DNA of 64,000 nt from Rouxiella sp. S1S-2 (GTDB lineage: Bacteria; Pseudomonadota; Gammaproteobacteria; Enterobacterales; Enterobacteriaceae): contig NZ_WFKL01000001.1 of NCBI RefSeq assembly GCF_009208105.1, positions 1,612,001 to 1,676,000 on the forward strand. Direction: 5' to 3'. Below the pieces are notes generated by a model that was not told the origin of the DNA, searched no databases, and was given only the letters and a program-made list of their open reading frames with translations. This document shows positions 27,592-37,557 of this stretch, one piece after another. Position numbers and translations under genes: made by a program. Position 1 is the first letter of the stretch, and every line of letters begins with the position of its first letter.

Positions 27592-28677
27592 ATGGCTGGG
27601 AACAGTATTGGGCAATTTTTCCGCGTCACTACTTTTGGTGAATCCCACGGTATCGCGTTGGGATGTATTATTGACGGCGTTCCTCCGGGTATTCCTCTGA
27701 CCGAGGCTGACCTGCAGCACGATCTCGACCGCCGTCGCCCGGGTACGTCTCGCTATACCACGCAGCGTCGTGAAGCCGATGAAGTGAAAATTTTATCAGG
27801 CGTGTTTGAGGGCGTGACGACCGGCACCAGCATTGGTCTGATTATCGAAAATACCGATCAGCGTTCGCAGGATTACAGCGCCATCAAAGACGTATTTCGT
27901 CCGGGACACGCTGATTACACCTACGAGCAAAAGTATGGCACTCGCGACTATCGCGGCGGCGGTCGTTCCTCTGCGCGTGAAACCGCGATGCGCGTTGCCG
28001 CCGGTGCTGTCGCCAAAAAATACCTGGCGCAGAAGTTTGGCGTGAAGGTTCGCGGCTATCTGGCACAGATGGGCGACGTCAGCTGCGAGCTGAAAGACTG
28101 GGATTTGGTCGAAACCAACCCGTTCTTCTGCCCGGACGAGTCCAAGCTTGAAGCACTGGACGAACTGATGCGCGAGCTTAAAAAAGCCGGTGATTCTATC
28201 GGGGCCAAAATTACCGTGGTGGCAGAAAACGTGCCAACCGGATTAGGCGAGCCGGTGTTCGACCGTCTGGACGCCGACATTGCCCATGCGCTGATGAGCA
28301 TTAACGCGGTGAAAGGCGTTGAAATCGGCGACGGTTTTGCCGTGGTGAACAAGCGCGGCAGCGAAAACCGTGACGAAATTACGCCGCAGGGCTTTGAAAG
28401 CAATCACGCGGGCGGCATTCTCGGCGGCATCAGCAGCGGTCAGGCGGTGGTTGCGCATATTGCTTTGAAACCAACGTCGAGCATTACCGTGCCGGGCCGC
28501 ACTATCAATCGCGAAGGCGAGCAGGTCGAAATGATCACCAAAGGTCGCCACGACCCTTGTGTTGGCATTCGCGCCGTGCCCATTGCCGAAGCCATGATGG
28601 CCATTGTGTTGATGGACCACCTGCTGCGCCAGCGCGCGCAGTGTGGCGATGTTAACTCTAGCGTTCCGCGCTGGTAG
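27592..28677 (+). CDS. aroC: Chorismate synthase AroC
   Basis: Last enzyme of the shikimate pathway, turning 5-enolpyruvylshikimate 3-phosphate into chorismate with reduced FMN. 361 residues from the ATG at 27592 (AAGGAG 5 bases upstream; a GTG one codon earlier is less likely), identical in length to E. coli. Signatures: [18 protein letters not shown] at the start, [12 protein letters not shown], and [16 protein letters not shown] with catalytic His nearby. Follows prmB after 39 bases, probably same transcript. Confidence 0.96.
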   Translation: MAGNSIGQFFRVTTFGESHGIALGCIIDGVPPGIPLTEADLQHDLDRRRPGTSRYTTQRREADEVKILSGVFEGVTTGTSIGLIIENTDQRSQDYSAIKDVFRPGHADYTYEQKYGTRDYRGGGRSSARETAMRVAAGAVAKKYLAQKFGVKVRGYLAQMGDVSCELKDWDLVETNPFFCPDESKLEALDELMRELKKAGDSIGAKITVVAENVPTGLGEPVFDRLDADIAHALMSINAVKGVEIGDGFAVVNKRGSENRDEITPQGFESNHAGGILGGISSGQAVVAHIALKPTSSITVPGRTINREGEQVEMITKGRHDPCVGIRAVPIAEAMMAIVLMDHLLRQRAQCGDVNSSVPRW

Positions 28678-28720
28678 TGAACTGAAAAGACTGACTTTTG
28701 GCAGAGGATCCTTTGACAGA

Positions 28721-29557
28721 ATGCGCATGAAAATCGGATTGATCGGCCTGTTGGCCGCCGCGGTGGCGTTCCCCGCACTGGCGATTACGCCGTGGCAGCG
28801 TATCACTCAGCCTATTGCCGGCGTTCCGCAGGCAGTGGGCAGCTATGCTAACGGCTGCCAGATAGGGGCTAAATCTCTGCCGCTCGACTCGCCTGACTAT
28901 CAGGTAATGAGAACGGATCAGCGCCGCTTTTATGGTCAACCGGACCTGCTGACCTTTATCAAGCGCTTGTCGTCGGAGGCCAATCGTCAGAGTTTGGGCA
29001 CTGTACTGATTGGCGATATGGCAATGCCTGCTGGAGGGCGTTTTAGCAGCGGACATGCCAGTCATCAGTCGGGTCTCGACGTCGATATCTGGCTGCAACT
29101 GCCGCGCAAGCGCTGGACGGAGCAACAGCTGCTAAAACCGCAACCGATTGATTTGGTTAGTCGTGACGGTAAAAACATTGTTAAAAGCCAATGGCAGCCG
29201 CAGATCGAAAAGCTAATTAAGCTTGCGGCTGAAGACACCGACGTGGTGCGCATTTTTGTTAATCCGGCGATTAAACAGCAGCTCTGTGCCGATGCGGGCA
29301 GCGACCGCGAATGGTTGCATAAAGTCAGACCGTGGTTTGGGCACCGTGCGCACATGCATGTTCGCCTGCGTTGTCCTGTGGGTGACCACAACTGTGAAAG
29401 TCAGGCACCGCCTCCTGCGGGTGACGGCTGTGGCGCCGAGCTGCAAAGCTGGTTCCTGCCGCCAAAACCGGGCAGTGGCGTACCTGAAAAGCGCGAGCCG
29501 CCTCCGCTGCCAGCCGTTTGTCAGGCATTGCTTGATAAACACGTGGGCCAGCTTTAA
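28721..29557 (+). CDS. mepA: Penicillin-insensitive murein endopeptidase MepA
   Basis: Periplasmic zinc peptidase (M74/LAS family) that cleaves D-alanyl-meso-diaminopimelyl cross-links in peptidoglycan. 278 residues from ATG 28721 (ATG 28727 is also possible); signal peptide to about residue 21 (AFPALA). Zinc-binding and catalytic motifs: [14 protein letters not shown] and the [11 protein letters not shown] box, plus six or more cysteines for disulfides. E. coli MepA has 274 residues. Lies 43 bases after aroC, the E. coli order. Confidence 0.93.
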   Translation: MRMKIGLIGLLAAAVAFPALAITPWQRITQPIAGVPQAVGSYANGCQIGAKSLPLDSPDYQVMRTDQRRFYGQPDLLTFIKRLSSEANRQSLGTVLIGDMAMPAGGRFSSGHASHQSGLDVDIWLQLPRKRWTEQQLLKPQPIDLVSRDGKNIVKSQWQPQIEKLIKLAAEDTDVVRIFVNPAIKQQLCADAGSDREWLHKVRPWFGHRAHMHVRLRCPVGDHNCESQAPPPAGDGCGAELQSWFLPPKPGSGVPEKREPPPLPAVCQALLDKHVGQL

Positions 29558-29605
29558 CCGCCGTTCCTTTTGCCGTTTCGCTTTAAATTGAGTTAGTCAG
29601 TCACT

Positions 29606-30160
29606 ATGTCAGATTCAACGGAAAAACATCATTATCAGCAGCTCATTGATATTTTTGATGGCTGTTTCAGTCAGGACTTCAACACTCGCCTGGTAAGGGG
29701 CGACGACGAGCCGATTTATCTGCCTGCCGACGAACAGGAGGACTTTAACCGCATCGTTTTCGCTCACGGCTATTATGCCAGCGCGCTGCACGAGATTTCT
29801 CACTGGTGCGTGGCGGGCGCAGAAAGACGCAAGCTGGTGGATTTCGGCTATTGGTACTGCCCCGACGGACGGGATGCACAGACGCAAAGTGAGTTTGAGT
29901 CAGTTGAAATAAAGCCCCAGTCATACGAATGGATGTTCTGCGCTGCCGCAGGCTTTAATTTTAATGTCAGCTGTGACAATCTGAGCGGCGACTGTGAACC
30001 GGATCGGATTGGTTTTCAGCACAAGGTCCGTGCAGAAGTATTGAAGACGCTGCAGAAAGGGCTGCCTGAGCGCCCGGCGCGCTTTATCAAGGCGCTGCAG
30101 TCGTTTTACAATACCGCACCATTGAGTGCCGACTCTTTTCCCGCTCCTCAAGAGCTTTAA
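29606..30160 (+). CDS. epmC: Elongation factor P hydroxylase EpmC
   Basis: Hydroxylates the lysylated lysine of elongation factor P, completing the EpmA/EpmB modification. 184 residues, close to E. coli EpmC (YfcM, 182). The metal-binding HEISHW motif lies near residues 61-66, followed by the conserved DFGYWYCPDGRD block and an N-terminal negative region. Located between mepA and yfcL as in E. coli; probably one transcript with yfcL. Confidence 0.9.
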   Translation: MSDSTEKHHYQQLIDIFDGCFSQDFNTRLVRGDDEPIYLPADEQEDFNRIVFAHGYYASALHEISHWCVAGAERRKLVDFGYWYCPDGRDAQTQSEFESVEIKPQSYEWMFCAAAGFNFNVSCDNLSGDCEPDRIGFQHKVRAEVLKTLQKGLPERPARFIKALQSFYNTAPLSADSFPAPQEL

Positions 30161-30220
30161 TAATAAGAACCTTGCCCGTCATCGTGTTTTTTTGCGGGCA
30201 GAGATACAGTAAGGAACAGG

Positions 30221-30511
30221 ATGATCGCAGAATTTGAAGGGCGTATTTTCGCGCTGATTGAAGACATGGTTGAAAGCGCCACTGACGATGAGCTGTTTGC
30301 AAGCGGCTATCTGCAGGGTCATCTGACTGTTTCAGTCGCAGAAGCCGAAGCCAACGGTGAGAATACCTCGCAGCAGTTAAAAGCCCGCGTGCAGAGCAGT
30401 CTGGACAAAGCAATCCTGGCAGGTGAGCTTTCACCGCGCGATCAGGTGCTGGTGCTGGGTATGTGGGAAAACCTCTACCAGAAAGCCTTGCCTGAAACTG
30501 AGCGTGAATAA
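30221..30511 (+). CDS. yfcL: YfcL family protein
   Basis: Small acidic, mostly helical cytoplasmic protein of unknown function. 96 residues (E. coli YfcL 92), start [18 protein letters not shown], with AAGGAACAGG before the ATG. Recognised by sequence and by position between epmC and mnmC. Followed by a strong terminator. Confidence 0.85.
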   Translation: MIAEFEGRIFALIEDMVESATDDELFASGYLQGHLTVSVAEAEANGENTSQQLKARVQSSLDKAILAGELSPRDQVLVLGMWENLYQKALPETERE

Positions 30512-30540
30512 AGAGCACACCCGCGTTCCAGCCAAATCTT

Positions 30541-30564
30541 AAGGGCCCTTTACGGGCCCTTTTT
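30541..30564. terminator. Terminator between yfcL and mnmC
   Basis: AAGGGCCC / GGGCCCTTTTT hairpin with a five-base loop and T run; sits between convergent yfcL and mnmC. Confidence 0.88.
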
Positions 30565-30578
30565 ACATCGGGCAGACC

Positions 30579-32633
30579 TCAGTCGAGATGAGTAACCGGA
30601 CGGCCTTTAATCAGCTTTCTAACCCACATGCGGTTAGGATTAAGCGCCGCCAGCGTTGAAGCGTCGAGTGGCTGGGGTTCACCGGCAATCTGCGCTGCCA
30701 GAATCTCGGCGGCCAAAGGGGCGGAACTTAATCCCCGCGACCCGAGTGCGCCGAGCATAAATAGGTTGGCGTGCACCGGTGATGGTTCAATAAGCTGTTG
30801 CTGCTGCAGCCGCGTTGGCAAATCTTCATAGGTGCTTAGCAGGCTTTCATAGTCTGGCACGTTGCCGACCATCGGCAAGTGGTCGCGCGTGGCGCAGCGC
30901 ACGCCGTTGCGGGCCAATCCGGCACTGACGTCAATCTCCTGCGGCCACGGCTGTTCGGGCAGGCAGTCAATCAGCCGCTGGCGATTTTGCAACTGATCCT
31001 CATCGCGGTAAACGGCTAACTGCTCGGCGCGATGATAGCTGGCACCGATGCAGTGCTGGCGGTTATTGGGATTCACCGGCGTTAGATAGCCGTCATAGCA
31101 CAGCACCTGTCTAAGTTTGCTCAGCGACGGCGTAGTGGGAATATGAGAAACCTGCCCACTTACCGCGTAAACTGGGAGCCTTGCGCTTTGCTCAAACGCC
31201 GCAATGGCCGCACCGTTGGCCATCACCAGCGTAGCGTGTTCTTTTGCCGGTTGCTCGGCAAATTCTACCCGCCAACCTTGAGAGTCTGTCGCCGCAAGTG
31301 CGCTAGCCTGATGCTGATAATGCACCCGCAGACCCAGCGACTGCGCGTAGCCTATGGCCTGCGCCGTTAACTCGGCAGGGCACAGCCACCCACCCAGCGG
31401 GTAATGTACCCCGCCGACATCACAGGTTAACCCCACTTCTTCGGCCATTTGCTCCGCGGTAAGGCCGCTCGCCAAGGCCCGCGGCCATCCACCCTCGAGC
31501 AGCTTATCTATCTTGAGCTGACTTTTTTCATCGAACCCCAACTGTGCTACGCCACACCATTGGCCATCGAATTGCAGACCAATGTTCGAAAACTGCATGT
31601 ATTGGCGGTGGGCAAAGGTAAAGGCGTGAGCAAAAAATTGTTCAATAGCATCATGCCGACCATTCAGCAGCGGATAAATTGCCCCCTGACGATTTCCCGA
31701 GGCGCCCTGTGCGGGTGATTCATCGGCGCAGTAAAGCGTTACTTCATAGCCGCGACGCAGCAACGCCAGTGAGAGCAGCGCGCTTGCCACGCCGCCGCCA
31801 ATAATAGCTACATCTTGCGGATTTTTTGCCGCCGGGCGGGCATACCACGGGGCAGGATGTGCAGCAATCGGGTTATCAGCCCGCCATCCGCTGAGCATCT
31901 CGCGCTTCTTGCCGTGTCCTTTTACTTTACTGACGTTGTAACCGGCCTGCTGTAGCCCGCGGCGCACAAAACCTGCCGCCGTAAAGGTGGCGAAAGTACC
32001 CTCGACCCGACTCAGCTTTGCCATCGAAGCAAACAATTCGTCGCTCCACATGTCGGGGTTTTTAGACGGGGCAAAGCCGTCAAGGAACCAGGCATCCACC
32101 TGTTGATAGAGGCTCGGGTCACTGTTGGGCAGCAGATGCGTGACGTCACCGAACCACAGGTCCAGCGTGACGCGGCCATCGTCGAGCAGTAGACGATGGC
32201 AACCGGCAAAAGGCAGCGGCCACTGTTGGCGCAGTTTTTCAGCATAAGGAGCTAATTCGGGCCAGTTACGGTGCGCCATCTCCAAATCTTCTACCGAAAG
32301 CGGAAATTTTTCATAGCTGATGAAATGTAATCGCTGGAGCGTTGTCTGAAGAGGCTGTTGCTTGAATACGTCTGAAGATTGACTGAATTCTGTAAAGGCC
32401 TGCCAGAGCGTCAGAAAGTTTAAACCGGTGCCAAAACCCGTTTCTGCAACCACCAAAAGTGGGCGAGGGTGAGTGGCAAATCGCGCGGGGAAATGGTTGC
32501 CGTTAAGAAAGACGTGACGCGTTTCATGCAGGCCGCCCTGATCCGAAAAGTAGATGTCATCAAACTGTCGGGAAACAGGTGTACCCTGTTCGTTCCAGCT
32601 TAAATCGGCCGGTTGTATGGGGTTGTGATCCAC
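30579..32633 (-). CDS. mnmC: Bifunctional tRNA 5-methylaminomethyl-2-thiouridine enzyme MnmC
   Basis: Finishes the wobble uridine modification mnm5s2U34: the C-terminal FAD oxidoreductase domain removes the carboxymethyl group and the N-terminal SAM domain methylates. 684 residues (E. coli 668). N-terminal part has the SAM motif [14 protein letters not shown] (about 62-75) and [18 protein letters not shown]-terminal part starts with the FAD motif [19 protein letters not shown] near 280. GTG start at 32633, preceded by AGAGAG; the N-terminus aligns with E. coli. Divergent from fabB. Confidence 0.94.
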   Translation of the reverse strand: MDHNPIQPADLSWNEQGTPVSRQFDDIYFSDQGGLHETRHVFLNGNHFPARFATHPRPLLVVAETGFGTGLNFLTLWQAFTEFSQSSDVFKQQPLQTTLQRLHFISYEKFPLSVEDLEMAHRNWPELAPYAEKLRQQWPLPFAGCHRLLLDDGRVTLDLWFGDVTHLLPNSDPSLYQQVDAWFLDGFAPSKNPDMWSDELFASMAKLSRVEGTFATFTAAGFVRRGLQQAGYNVSKVKGHGKKREMLSGWRADNPIAAHPAPWYARPAAKNPQDVAIIGGGVASALLSLALLRRGYEVTLYCADESPAQGASGNRQGAIYPLLNGRHDAIEQFFAHAFTFAHRQYMQFSNIGLQFDGQWCGVAQLGFDEKSQLKIDKLLEGGWPRALASGLTAEQMAEEVGLTCDVGGVHYPLGGWLCPAELTAQAIGYAQSLGLRVHYQHQASALAATDSQGWRVEFAEQPAKEHATLVMANGAAIAAFEQSARLPVYAVSGQVSHIPTTPSLSKLRQVLCYDGYLTPVNPNNRQHCIGASYHRAEQLAVYRDEDQLQNRQRLIDCLPEQPWPQEIDVSAGLARNGVRCATRDHLPMVGNVPDYESLLSTYEDLPTRLQQQQLIEPSPVHANLFMLGALGSRGLSSAPLAAEILAAQIAGEPQPLDASTLAALNPNRMWVRKLIKGRPVTHLD

Positions 32634-32720
32634 GTAAAACTCTCTTGGTTCTAGGCTGTGCGCGAAGTTTAACTGTCTGTTATGCTGCGCGCAAATTTCA
32701 ATTCTTTACACAACGAATTG

Positions 32721-32754
32721 CTGATCGGACTTGTTCGGCGTACAACTGTACGCT
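32721..32754 (+). promoter_or_regulatory. Adjacent FadR and FabR operators of fabB
   Basis: CTGATCGGACTTGTT (32721-32735) resembles the FadR activator site, and directly after it GGCGTACAACTGTACGCT (32737-32754) is a near-perfect palindrome matching the FabR operator of E. coli fabA/fabB. The order and spacing are the same as at E. coli fabB, where FadR activates and FabR represses. Confidence 0.75.
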
Positions 32755-32803
32755 AAAGTGCGTGACGAAATCCCGAAAAGTTAATAGTAAAAAGAGGTAT
32801 TAA

Positions 32804-34027
32804 ATGAAACGTGCTGTCATTACTGGTCTGGGCATTATCTCGAGCATCGGTAACAACAAGCAGGAAGTTCTGGAGTCGCTTAAAAAAGGCACATCAGGGA
32901 TCACCTTCTCGCAAGAATTTAAAGATGCCGGTATGAGAAGCCAAGTCTGGGGCAATGTAAAGTTGGACACTACTGGTCTTATCGACCGTAAAGTCCTGCG
33001 TTTCATGAGTGACGCCTCCGTTTATGCTTATCTTTCAATGGAACAGGCGATTGCCGACTCTGGCCTGACGCCAGAAATGGTCTCGAACGAACGCACTGGC
33101 CTGATTGCAGGCTCTGGCGGCGGTTCTCCACGTAACCAGGTTGCAGGTTCTGACGCAATGCGTTCACCGCGCGGCTTGAAAGGCGTGGGTCCTTACATGG
33201 TGACCAAAGCGATGGCATCCGGCGTTTCTGCCTGCCTGGCAACACCGTTCAAGATCCGCGGCGTTAACTATTCCATCAGCTCTGCCTGCGCAACCTCTGC
33301 TCACTGCATCGGTAACGCGGTAGAAATGATCCAACTCGGCAAGCAAGATATTGTTTTTGCTGGCGGCGGCGAAGAGCTGTGTTGGGAAATGGCCTGCGAA
33401 TTCGACGCAATGGGTGCGATGTCTCGCGGTTATAACGAGACGCCAGATAAAGCATCCCGCACCTATGACACCGAACGCGACGGCTTTGTTATTGCCGGCG
33501 GCGGCGGCATGGTGGTGGTTGAGGAACTTGAGCACGCACTGGCTCGTGGCGCGCACATCTATGCCGAAATCATCGGCTATGGTGCAACGTCAGACGGCGC
33601 GGATATGGTTGCTCCATCAGGTGAAGGCGCGGTTCGTTGCATGAAGATGGCAATGCAGGGCGTTGATACTCCGATTGACTACCTCAACGTGCACGGCACC
33701 TCTACGCCAATTGGCGACGTGAAAGAGCTGGGTGCAGTTCGCGAAGTGTTTGGTGATAACTCACCGGCAATCTCTTCGACCAAAGCCATGACCGGCCACT
33801 CGCTGGGTGCTGCGGGCGTGCAGGAAGCGATTTATACCTTGCTGATGGCCGAGAACAACTTCATTGCGCCAAGCATCAACGTTGAAAATCTCGACGAGGC
33901 GGCACTCGGTCTGAATATCGTGACCGAACCGACCGAGCGTCAGCTGACCACAGTGATGTCAAACAGCTTCGGCTTCGGCGGTACTAACGCCACACTGGTG
34001 ATGCGTAAGATGACTAACAATCGTTAA
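32804..34027 (+). CDS. fabB: 3-oxoacyl-[acyl-carrier-protein] synthase I FabB
   Basis: Condensing enzyme required for elongation of unsaturated fatty acids. 407 residues (E. coli 406) with the catalytic triad: Cys162 in SSACATSAH, His in [12 protein letters not shown] and His in [11 protein letters not shown], and the glycine-rich [12 protein letters not shown] near the end. GAGG precedes the ATG. Control by FadR and FabR is suggested by the sites at 32721-32754. A terminator follows. Confidence 0.97.
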   Translation: MKRAVITGLGIISSIGNNKQEVLESLKKGTSGITFSQEFKDAGMRSQVWGNVKLDTTGLIDRKVLRFMSDASVYAYLSMEQAIADSGLTPEMVSNERTGLIAGSGGGSPRNQVAGSDAMRSPRGLKGVGPYMVTKAMASGVSACLATPFKIRGVNYSISSACATSAHCIGNAVEMIQLGKQDIVFAGGGEELCWEMACEFDAMGAMSRGYNETPDKASRTYDTERDGFVIAGGGGMVVVEELEHALARGAHIYAEIIGYGATSDGADMVAPSGEGAVRCMKMAMQGVDTPIDYLNVHGTSTPIGDVKELGAVREVFGDNSPAISSTKAMTGHSLGAAGVQEAIYTLLMAENNFIAPSINVENLDEAALGLNIVTEPTERQLTTVMSNSFGFGGTNATLVMRKMTNNR

Positions 34028-34054
34028 TCGTTGTTAAGCCTATAAAATTTTCTC

Positions 34055-34084
34055 TAAGCCCGCCTTGTTGCGGGCTTTCTTTTG
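34055..34084 (+). terminator. Terminator after fabB
   Basis: TAAGCCCGC / GCGGGCTTTC hairpin followed by TTTT, 28 bases after the stop codon. Confidence 0.85.
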
Positions 34085-34156
34085 CCTGCATTTTATAAAC
34101 ATTTCAGATACAATCTCGCCCGTCTTGTTAAATTAAAAGTTATAAAACTTTCATTG

Positions 34157-34642
34157 ATGATGATTTCCATAGGCCAGATAGCTCACTCACGACGTCGCTT
34201 CCCCGCATGGCAGGGAATTTGCGCGATTTTGATGCTATTTATCGCGCCAGTGGTGTCCAAAGCCTTGGTTGCACAAGGAATACCTGTTCCGATGATGGCG
34301 GGTATGGATATGTCATCGATGGAAATGTCTGCCGCGCCGATGCACGAAATGAGCCTGTCTGCGACGCACGACATGCACAACGCCGATCAAATGTCGCACG
34401 AAGCTCTCCCATCATCGCCGTTACCGGCTATGTCGCCTATGGAGATGATGGACGCGGCCTGCGGTTATTGCGTGCTGCTGATGCACCTGCCTCTGCTGGT
34501 TTTGCTGGCGATTCCGCTGTTGTGGTCGATGGCCGAGGTGGTTCGTCCGCCGCTGCCTTGTGCTATTCAGTGTCCGATCTCCGCGCCTTTATTTAGCAAT
34601 TCTCAGCCACGCGCCCCTCCTGTTACTGTTCTGGTCGCCTGA
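34157..34642 (+). CDS. Met/His-rich DUF2946-family membrane protein
   Basis: 161 residues from ATG 34157 (a second ATG follows directly; an upstream extension overlaps the fabB terminator). It has an N-terminal hydrophobic segment (about 18-38), then a stretch of about 55 residues dense in Met and His (MDMSSMEMS, MHEMS, HDMHNADQMSHE, MSPMEMMD), a CGYC pair, a second hydrophobic segment (LMHLPLLVLLAIPLL) and a Pro-rich tail. This is the pattern of DUF2946 proteins. Clustered methionines and histidines suggest binding of Cu(I) in the periplasm (inference). Upstream of and co-directional with the PepSY gene. Confidence 0.65.
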   Translation: MMISIGQIAHSRRRFPAWQGICAILMLFIAPVVSKALVAQGIPVPMMAGMDMSSMEMSAAPMHEMSLSATHDMHNADQMSHEALPSSPLPAMSPMEMMDAACGYCVLLMHLPLLVLLAIPLLWSMAEVVRPPLPCAIQCPISAPLFSNSQPRAPPVTVLVA

Positions 34643-34774
34643 TGCCCTGTGGCGTCAATGGCCTGACCGTATTAAAAATCATTCACCTGTAAAATGACCC
34701 ACTGCTACCGTTTTCAATCCGGCGCAGCAGTGTCGTTGTTTGATTTTGTACTGAACATATTCAGGATGTTATTC

Positions 34775-36256
34775 ATGAGTCAACATGTTGGTCGCCTCAG
34801 CGCGACGGGCGAGGCGAGCGGTAAAGCCGCCGCACTGGCGCTGCTTAAACGCCTCCACTTTTATATTGGTCTCTTCGTCGGCCCGTTTATTTTCATTGCC
34901 GCGTTCACCGGCGTGCTGTACGTCGTCACACCACAAATTGAAAGTCATTTGTATGCCGAACAGTTGTTTACCTCTTCACGGGGAGAGATACAGCCGCTGT
35001 CCCGACAAATTGATGCCGCGCGAACGGTGGTTGGCGATCGGGCGGAAATCTACGCCGTGCGTCCCGCCCCGGTAAAAGGTGAAACGACTCGAGTACAGTT
35101 TTCAGAGGCTGGGCTGGGCGCCTCTAAAAGCAGAGCCATCTTTATCGATCCCGTGACGCTCGACGTAAAAGGCGACGTGGTGGTTTACGGCACCAGCGGC
35201 ATATTGCCGTTCCGTACCTGGCTGGATGATTTACACCGTGGCCTGCTGCTGGGCGATATCGGGCGTAACTACAGCGAACTCGCGGCGTCGTGGCTGTGGG
35301 TGGCTGCGTTCGGTGGTCTGCTGCTGTGGGCGTTTACCCGCCGTGGACAAAAAGGGGCACGGAGAATGAGCAAGCAGGGGGCACGCCAGCGTCGTAGCCG
35401 ACTGTGGCACACCACGCTCGGACTGATTCTGCTGGCGGGTTTGCTGTTTTTCTCGGCCACGGGCCTAACCTGGTCGCAGTGGGCGGGCAATAATATTGGC
35501 ATTTTACGTGCAGATATGGGGTGGTTGACGCCGTCTGTTTCAACACAGCTTGGGCAGGGTAAACCCGTACCACCCGCCGATGAACACGCCGAGCATCATC
35601 TGTCATCAATGGGTACGATGAAGATGGCAGACATGCCTGATATGGACATGAGCAGTGCGCCGCCTGCGGCTGCGGTGCAGGTAAAAGCCTCAACTTTTGA
35701 CGGCGTGGTGGCGGCGGCGCGCGCGGCAGGTATTGACGCGACGAAAATCGAAGTTCGCCCCTCTTACAATTACGCTAAAGCCTGGACAGTAAGCGAAGTT
35801 GACCGCGGTTGGCCTACACAGGTTGATGCGGTATCCGTTGATGCGAATGACCTGCGCATCGTCGATCATGTGTATTTCAAAAACTTCCCGCTGCTGGCAA
35901 AACTTACACGCTGGGGCGTTGATGCCCACATGGGCGTGCTGTTTGGCCTGTGGAACCAGCTATTGTTGGTCTTTTTCGGGCTAGGAACCTGCCTATTAAT
36001 AGGCTGGGGTTACGTACTATGGTGGCAGCGCCGGCCAAAAATGTCGGGGCAACGCAGTCCGACAACCACGCTTATTCATACCTGGCGCGCGGTGCCGGTT
36101 GTGCCTCGCTGGATTTTGCTGGCATTGGCGTTGGCGCTGGCATTCAGTCTGCCAGTGATGGGCGTCAGCCTGCTGCTGTTTCTAGTGATTGATCTGCTGC
36201 GCTGGCTGCGTCAAAGCAGGGAAGAACGCCTGCAGTCGGTCACTTCGATGCGTTAG
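34775..36256 (+). CDS. PepSY-associated transmembrane protein
   Basis: 493 residues from ATG 34775, chosen for AGGA 8 bases upstream. N-terminal helix HFYIGLFVGPFIFIAAFTGVLYVV with its leading RLH motif, PepSY-like periplasmic domains, then further helices (about 170-190, 215-235, 390-410, 450-480). A Met/His insert (HAEHHLSSM, MKMADMPDMDMSS) lies in the central periplasmic part. Such proteins occur with iron or copper uptake and ferric reductase functions; the specific reaction is not known. It starts 133 bases after the DUF2946 gene and shares its Met-rich character, so the two probably act together. Confidence 0.72.
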   Translation: MSQHVGRLSATGEASGKAAALALLKRLHFYIGLFVGPFIFIAAFTGVLYVVTPQIESHLYAEQLFTSSRGEIQPLSRQIDAARTVVGDRAEIYAVRPAPVKGETTRVQFSEAGLGASKSRAIFIDPVTLDVKGDVVVYGTSGILPFRTWLDDLHRGLLLGDIGRNYSELAASWLWVAAFGGLLLWAFTRRGQKGARRMSKQGARQRRSRLWHTTLGLILLAGLLFFSATGLTWSQWAGNNIGILRADMGWLTPSVSTQLGQGKPVPPADEHAEHHLSSMGTMKMADMPDMDMSSAPPAAAVQVKASTFDGVVAAARAAGIDATKIEVRPSYNYAKAWTVSEVDRGWPTQVDAVSVDANDLRIVDHVYFKNFPLLAKLTRWGVDAHMGVLFGLWNQLLLVFFGLGTCLLIGWGYVLWWQRRPKMSGQRSPTTTLIHTWRAVPVVPRWILLALALALAFSLPVMGVSLLLFLVIDLLRWLRQSREERLQSVTSMR

Positions 36257-36282
36257 CTGTCATTATTGTAACAAACAAATCT

Positions 36283-36310
36283 GAGGCGCTTTCTAGCGCC
36301 TCTTTTTTTT
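36283..36310 (+). terminator. Terminator after PepSY gene
   Basis: GAGGCGC / GCGCCTC hairpin with loop TTTCTA, followed by eight T. Confidence 0.9.
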
Positions 36311-36421
36311 ATCATTTTTTGGAATACGTCGCGGAGAGTCACGCATTCGCTATGGCGTAATCTTATTGCCTGAGGTAACGTCAGCAAACTCCCTTTAGCT
36401 CCTGGAATTTGTGATATTTCT

Positions 36422-37546
36422 ATGCTGTCTCAGACATTGGCTTTGCTTTTTCGGCCCTTTTTACGTGATCGATTTCTGCACATTCTGTTTGTGCTGGGCG
36501 CAGTGTTAACACTCTTTCAGACCGATAAAATCACTCAGTTTGCCGATTTTGTAGATTGGAACACTATCGTCACGTTGCTGGGTTTACTGATTCTGACCAA
36601 AGGTGTCGAAATCAGCGGCTATTTCGATGTGGTCGGTAGAAAAATGATTAACACGCTCGACAATGAACGCTGGCTAGCGCTGTTTTTAGTGACCGCCGCT
36701 GCCGTGCTGTCTACGTTTATGACCAACGACGTGGCGCTGTTCATTGTGGTGCCCCTCACCATCACGCTAAAAAAATTAACCTCTTTGCCGGTGACAAAGC
36801 TGATTATTTTTGAGGCGCTGGCGGTAAACGCCGGTTCTTTGCTGACGCCGGTCGGTAATCCGCAAAATATTCTGCTGTGGGGCCGCTCGGGCCTGTCATT
36901 TTTGCATTTCATTGGGCAAATGGCCCCGCTGGCGCTGGCATCTATGGCGGCACTGCTGATGGTGACCTGGGTTAGCTTCCCATCCCACGCGTTAAAGAAA
37001 AAAGAGAGTCAGCAGAACAGTGCATTCAGGAAGACGTTGCTGACGGCGTGCGTCGTGCTTTATTTGCTGTTTATTGTCTGTGTCGATTTTGGCCAGGCAA
37101 TGTATGGTCTGGCCGCGGTGTTCATCGGCTTCATGCTGATGTCGAGACAGGTTTTACTGCGCATCGACTGGCCGCTGATCCTGGTATTTATCATTATGTT
37201 TATCGACGTGCGGCTTATCGTGAGTATTGGGCCGTTGCAGCAGGCATTAGGCAGCATCGCTGGGCTGCCGGAGTATGGGCATTATCTGCTGGGGATGGGG
37301 CTTTCGCAGATTATTAGCAACGTGCCCGCGACTATTTTGCTGGTGAACTACATCCCTGCCAATGCGCTGCTGGCCTACGCCGTCAATGCCGGTGGCTTTG
37401 GTTTGGCGATAGGCTCGCTGGCGAATCTGATTGCCATGCGCATGTCGGGTGAGAAAAAGATTTGGCTACTGTTTCACTGTTACTCTTTTCCCTTTTTGCT
37501 GCTGAGTGGCGTGGTCGGTTGGATTTTATTGGCCTGGATTAACTAA
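36422..37546 (+). CDS. ybiR: YbiR-like anion permease (ArsB/NhaD superfamily)
   Basis: Inner-membrane transporter of the ion transporter superfamily. The 374-residue protein has about ten hydrophobic segments and resembles E. coli YbiR along its length, e.g. GLLILTKGVEISGYFDVVGRK-type segment, TFMTNDVALFIVVPLTITLK, NAGSLLTPVGNPQNILLWGR and ISNVPATILLVNYIP, the two TND/GNP-type re-entrant motifs of the family. Substrate unknown. Start at ATG 36422 with weak ribosome binding site. Transcribed toward, and almost touching, the convergent MocR gene. Confidence 0.78.
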   Translation: MLSQTLALLFRPFLRDRFLHILFVLGAVLTLFQTDKITQFADFVDWNTIVTLLGLLILTKGVEISGYFDVVGRKMINTLDNERWLALFLVTAAAVLSTFMTNDVALFIVVPLTITLKKLTSLPVTKLIIFEALAVNAGSLLTPVGNPQNILLWGRSGLSFLHFIGQMAPLALASMAALLMVTWVSFPSHALKKKESQQNSAFRKTLLTACVVLYLLFIVCVDFGQAMYGLAAVFIGFMLMSRQVLLRIDWPLILVFIIMFIDVRLIVSIGPLQQALGSIAGLPEYGHYLLGMGLSQIISNVPATILLVNYIPANALLAYAVNAGGFGLAIGSLANLIAMRMSGEKKIWLLFHCYSFPFLLLSGVVGWILLAWIN

Positions 37547-37557
37547 ATTTTGCACCT

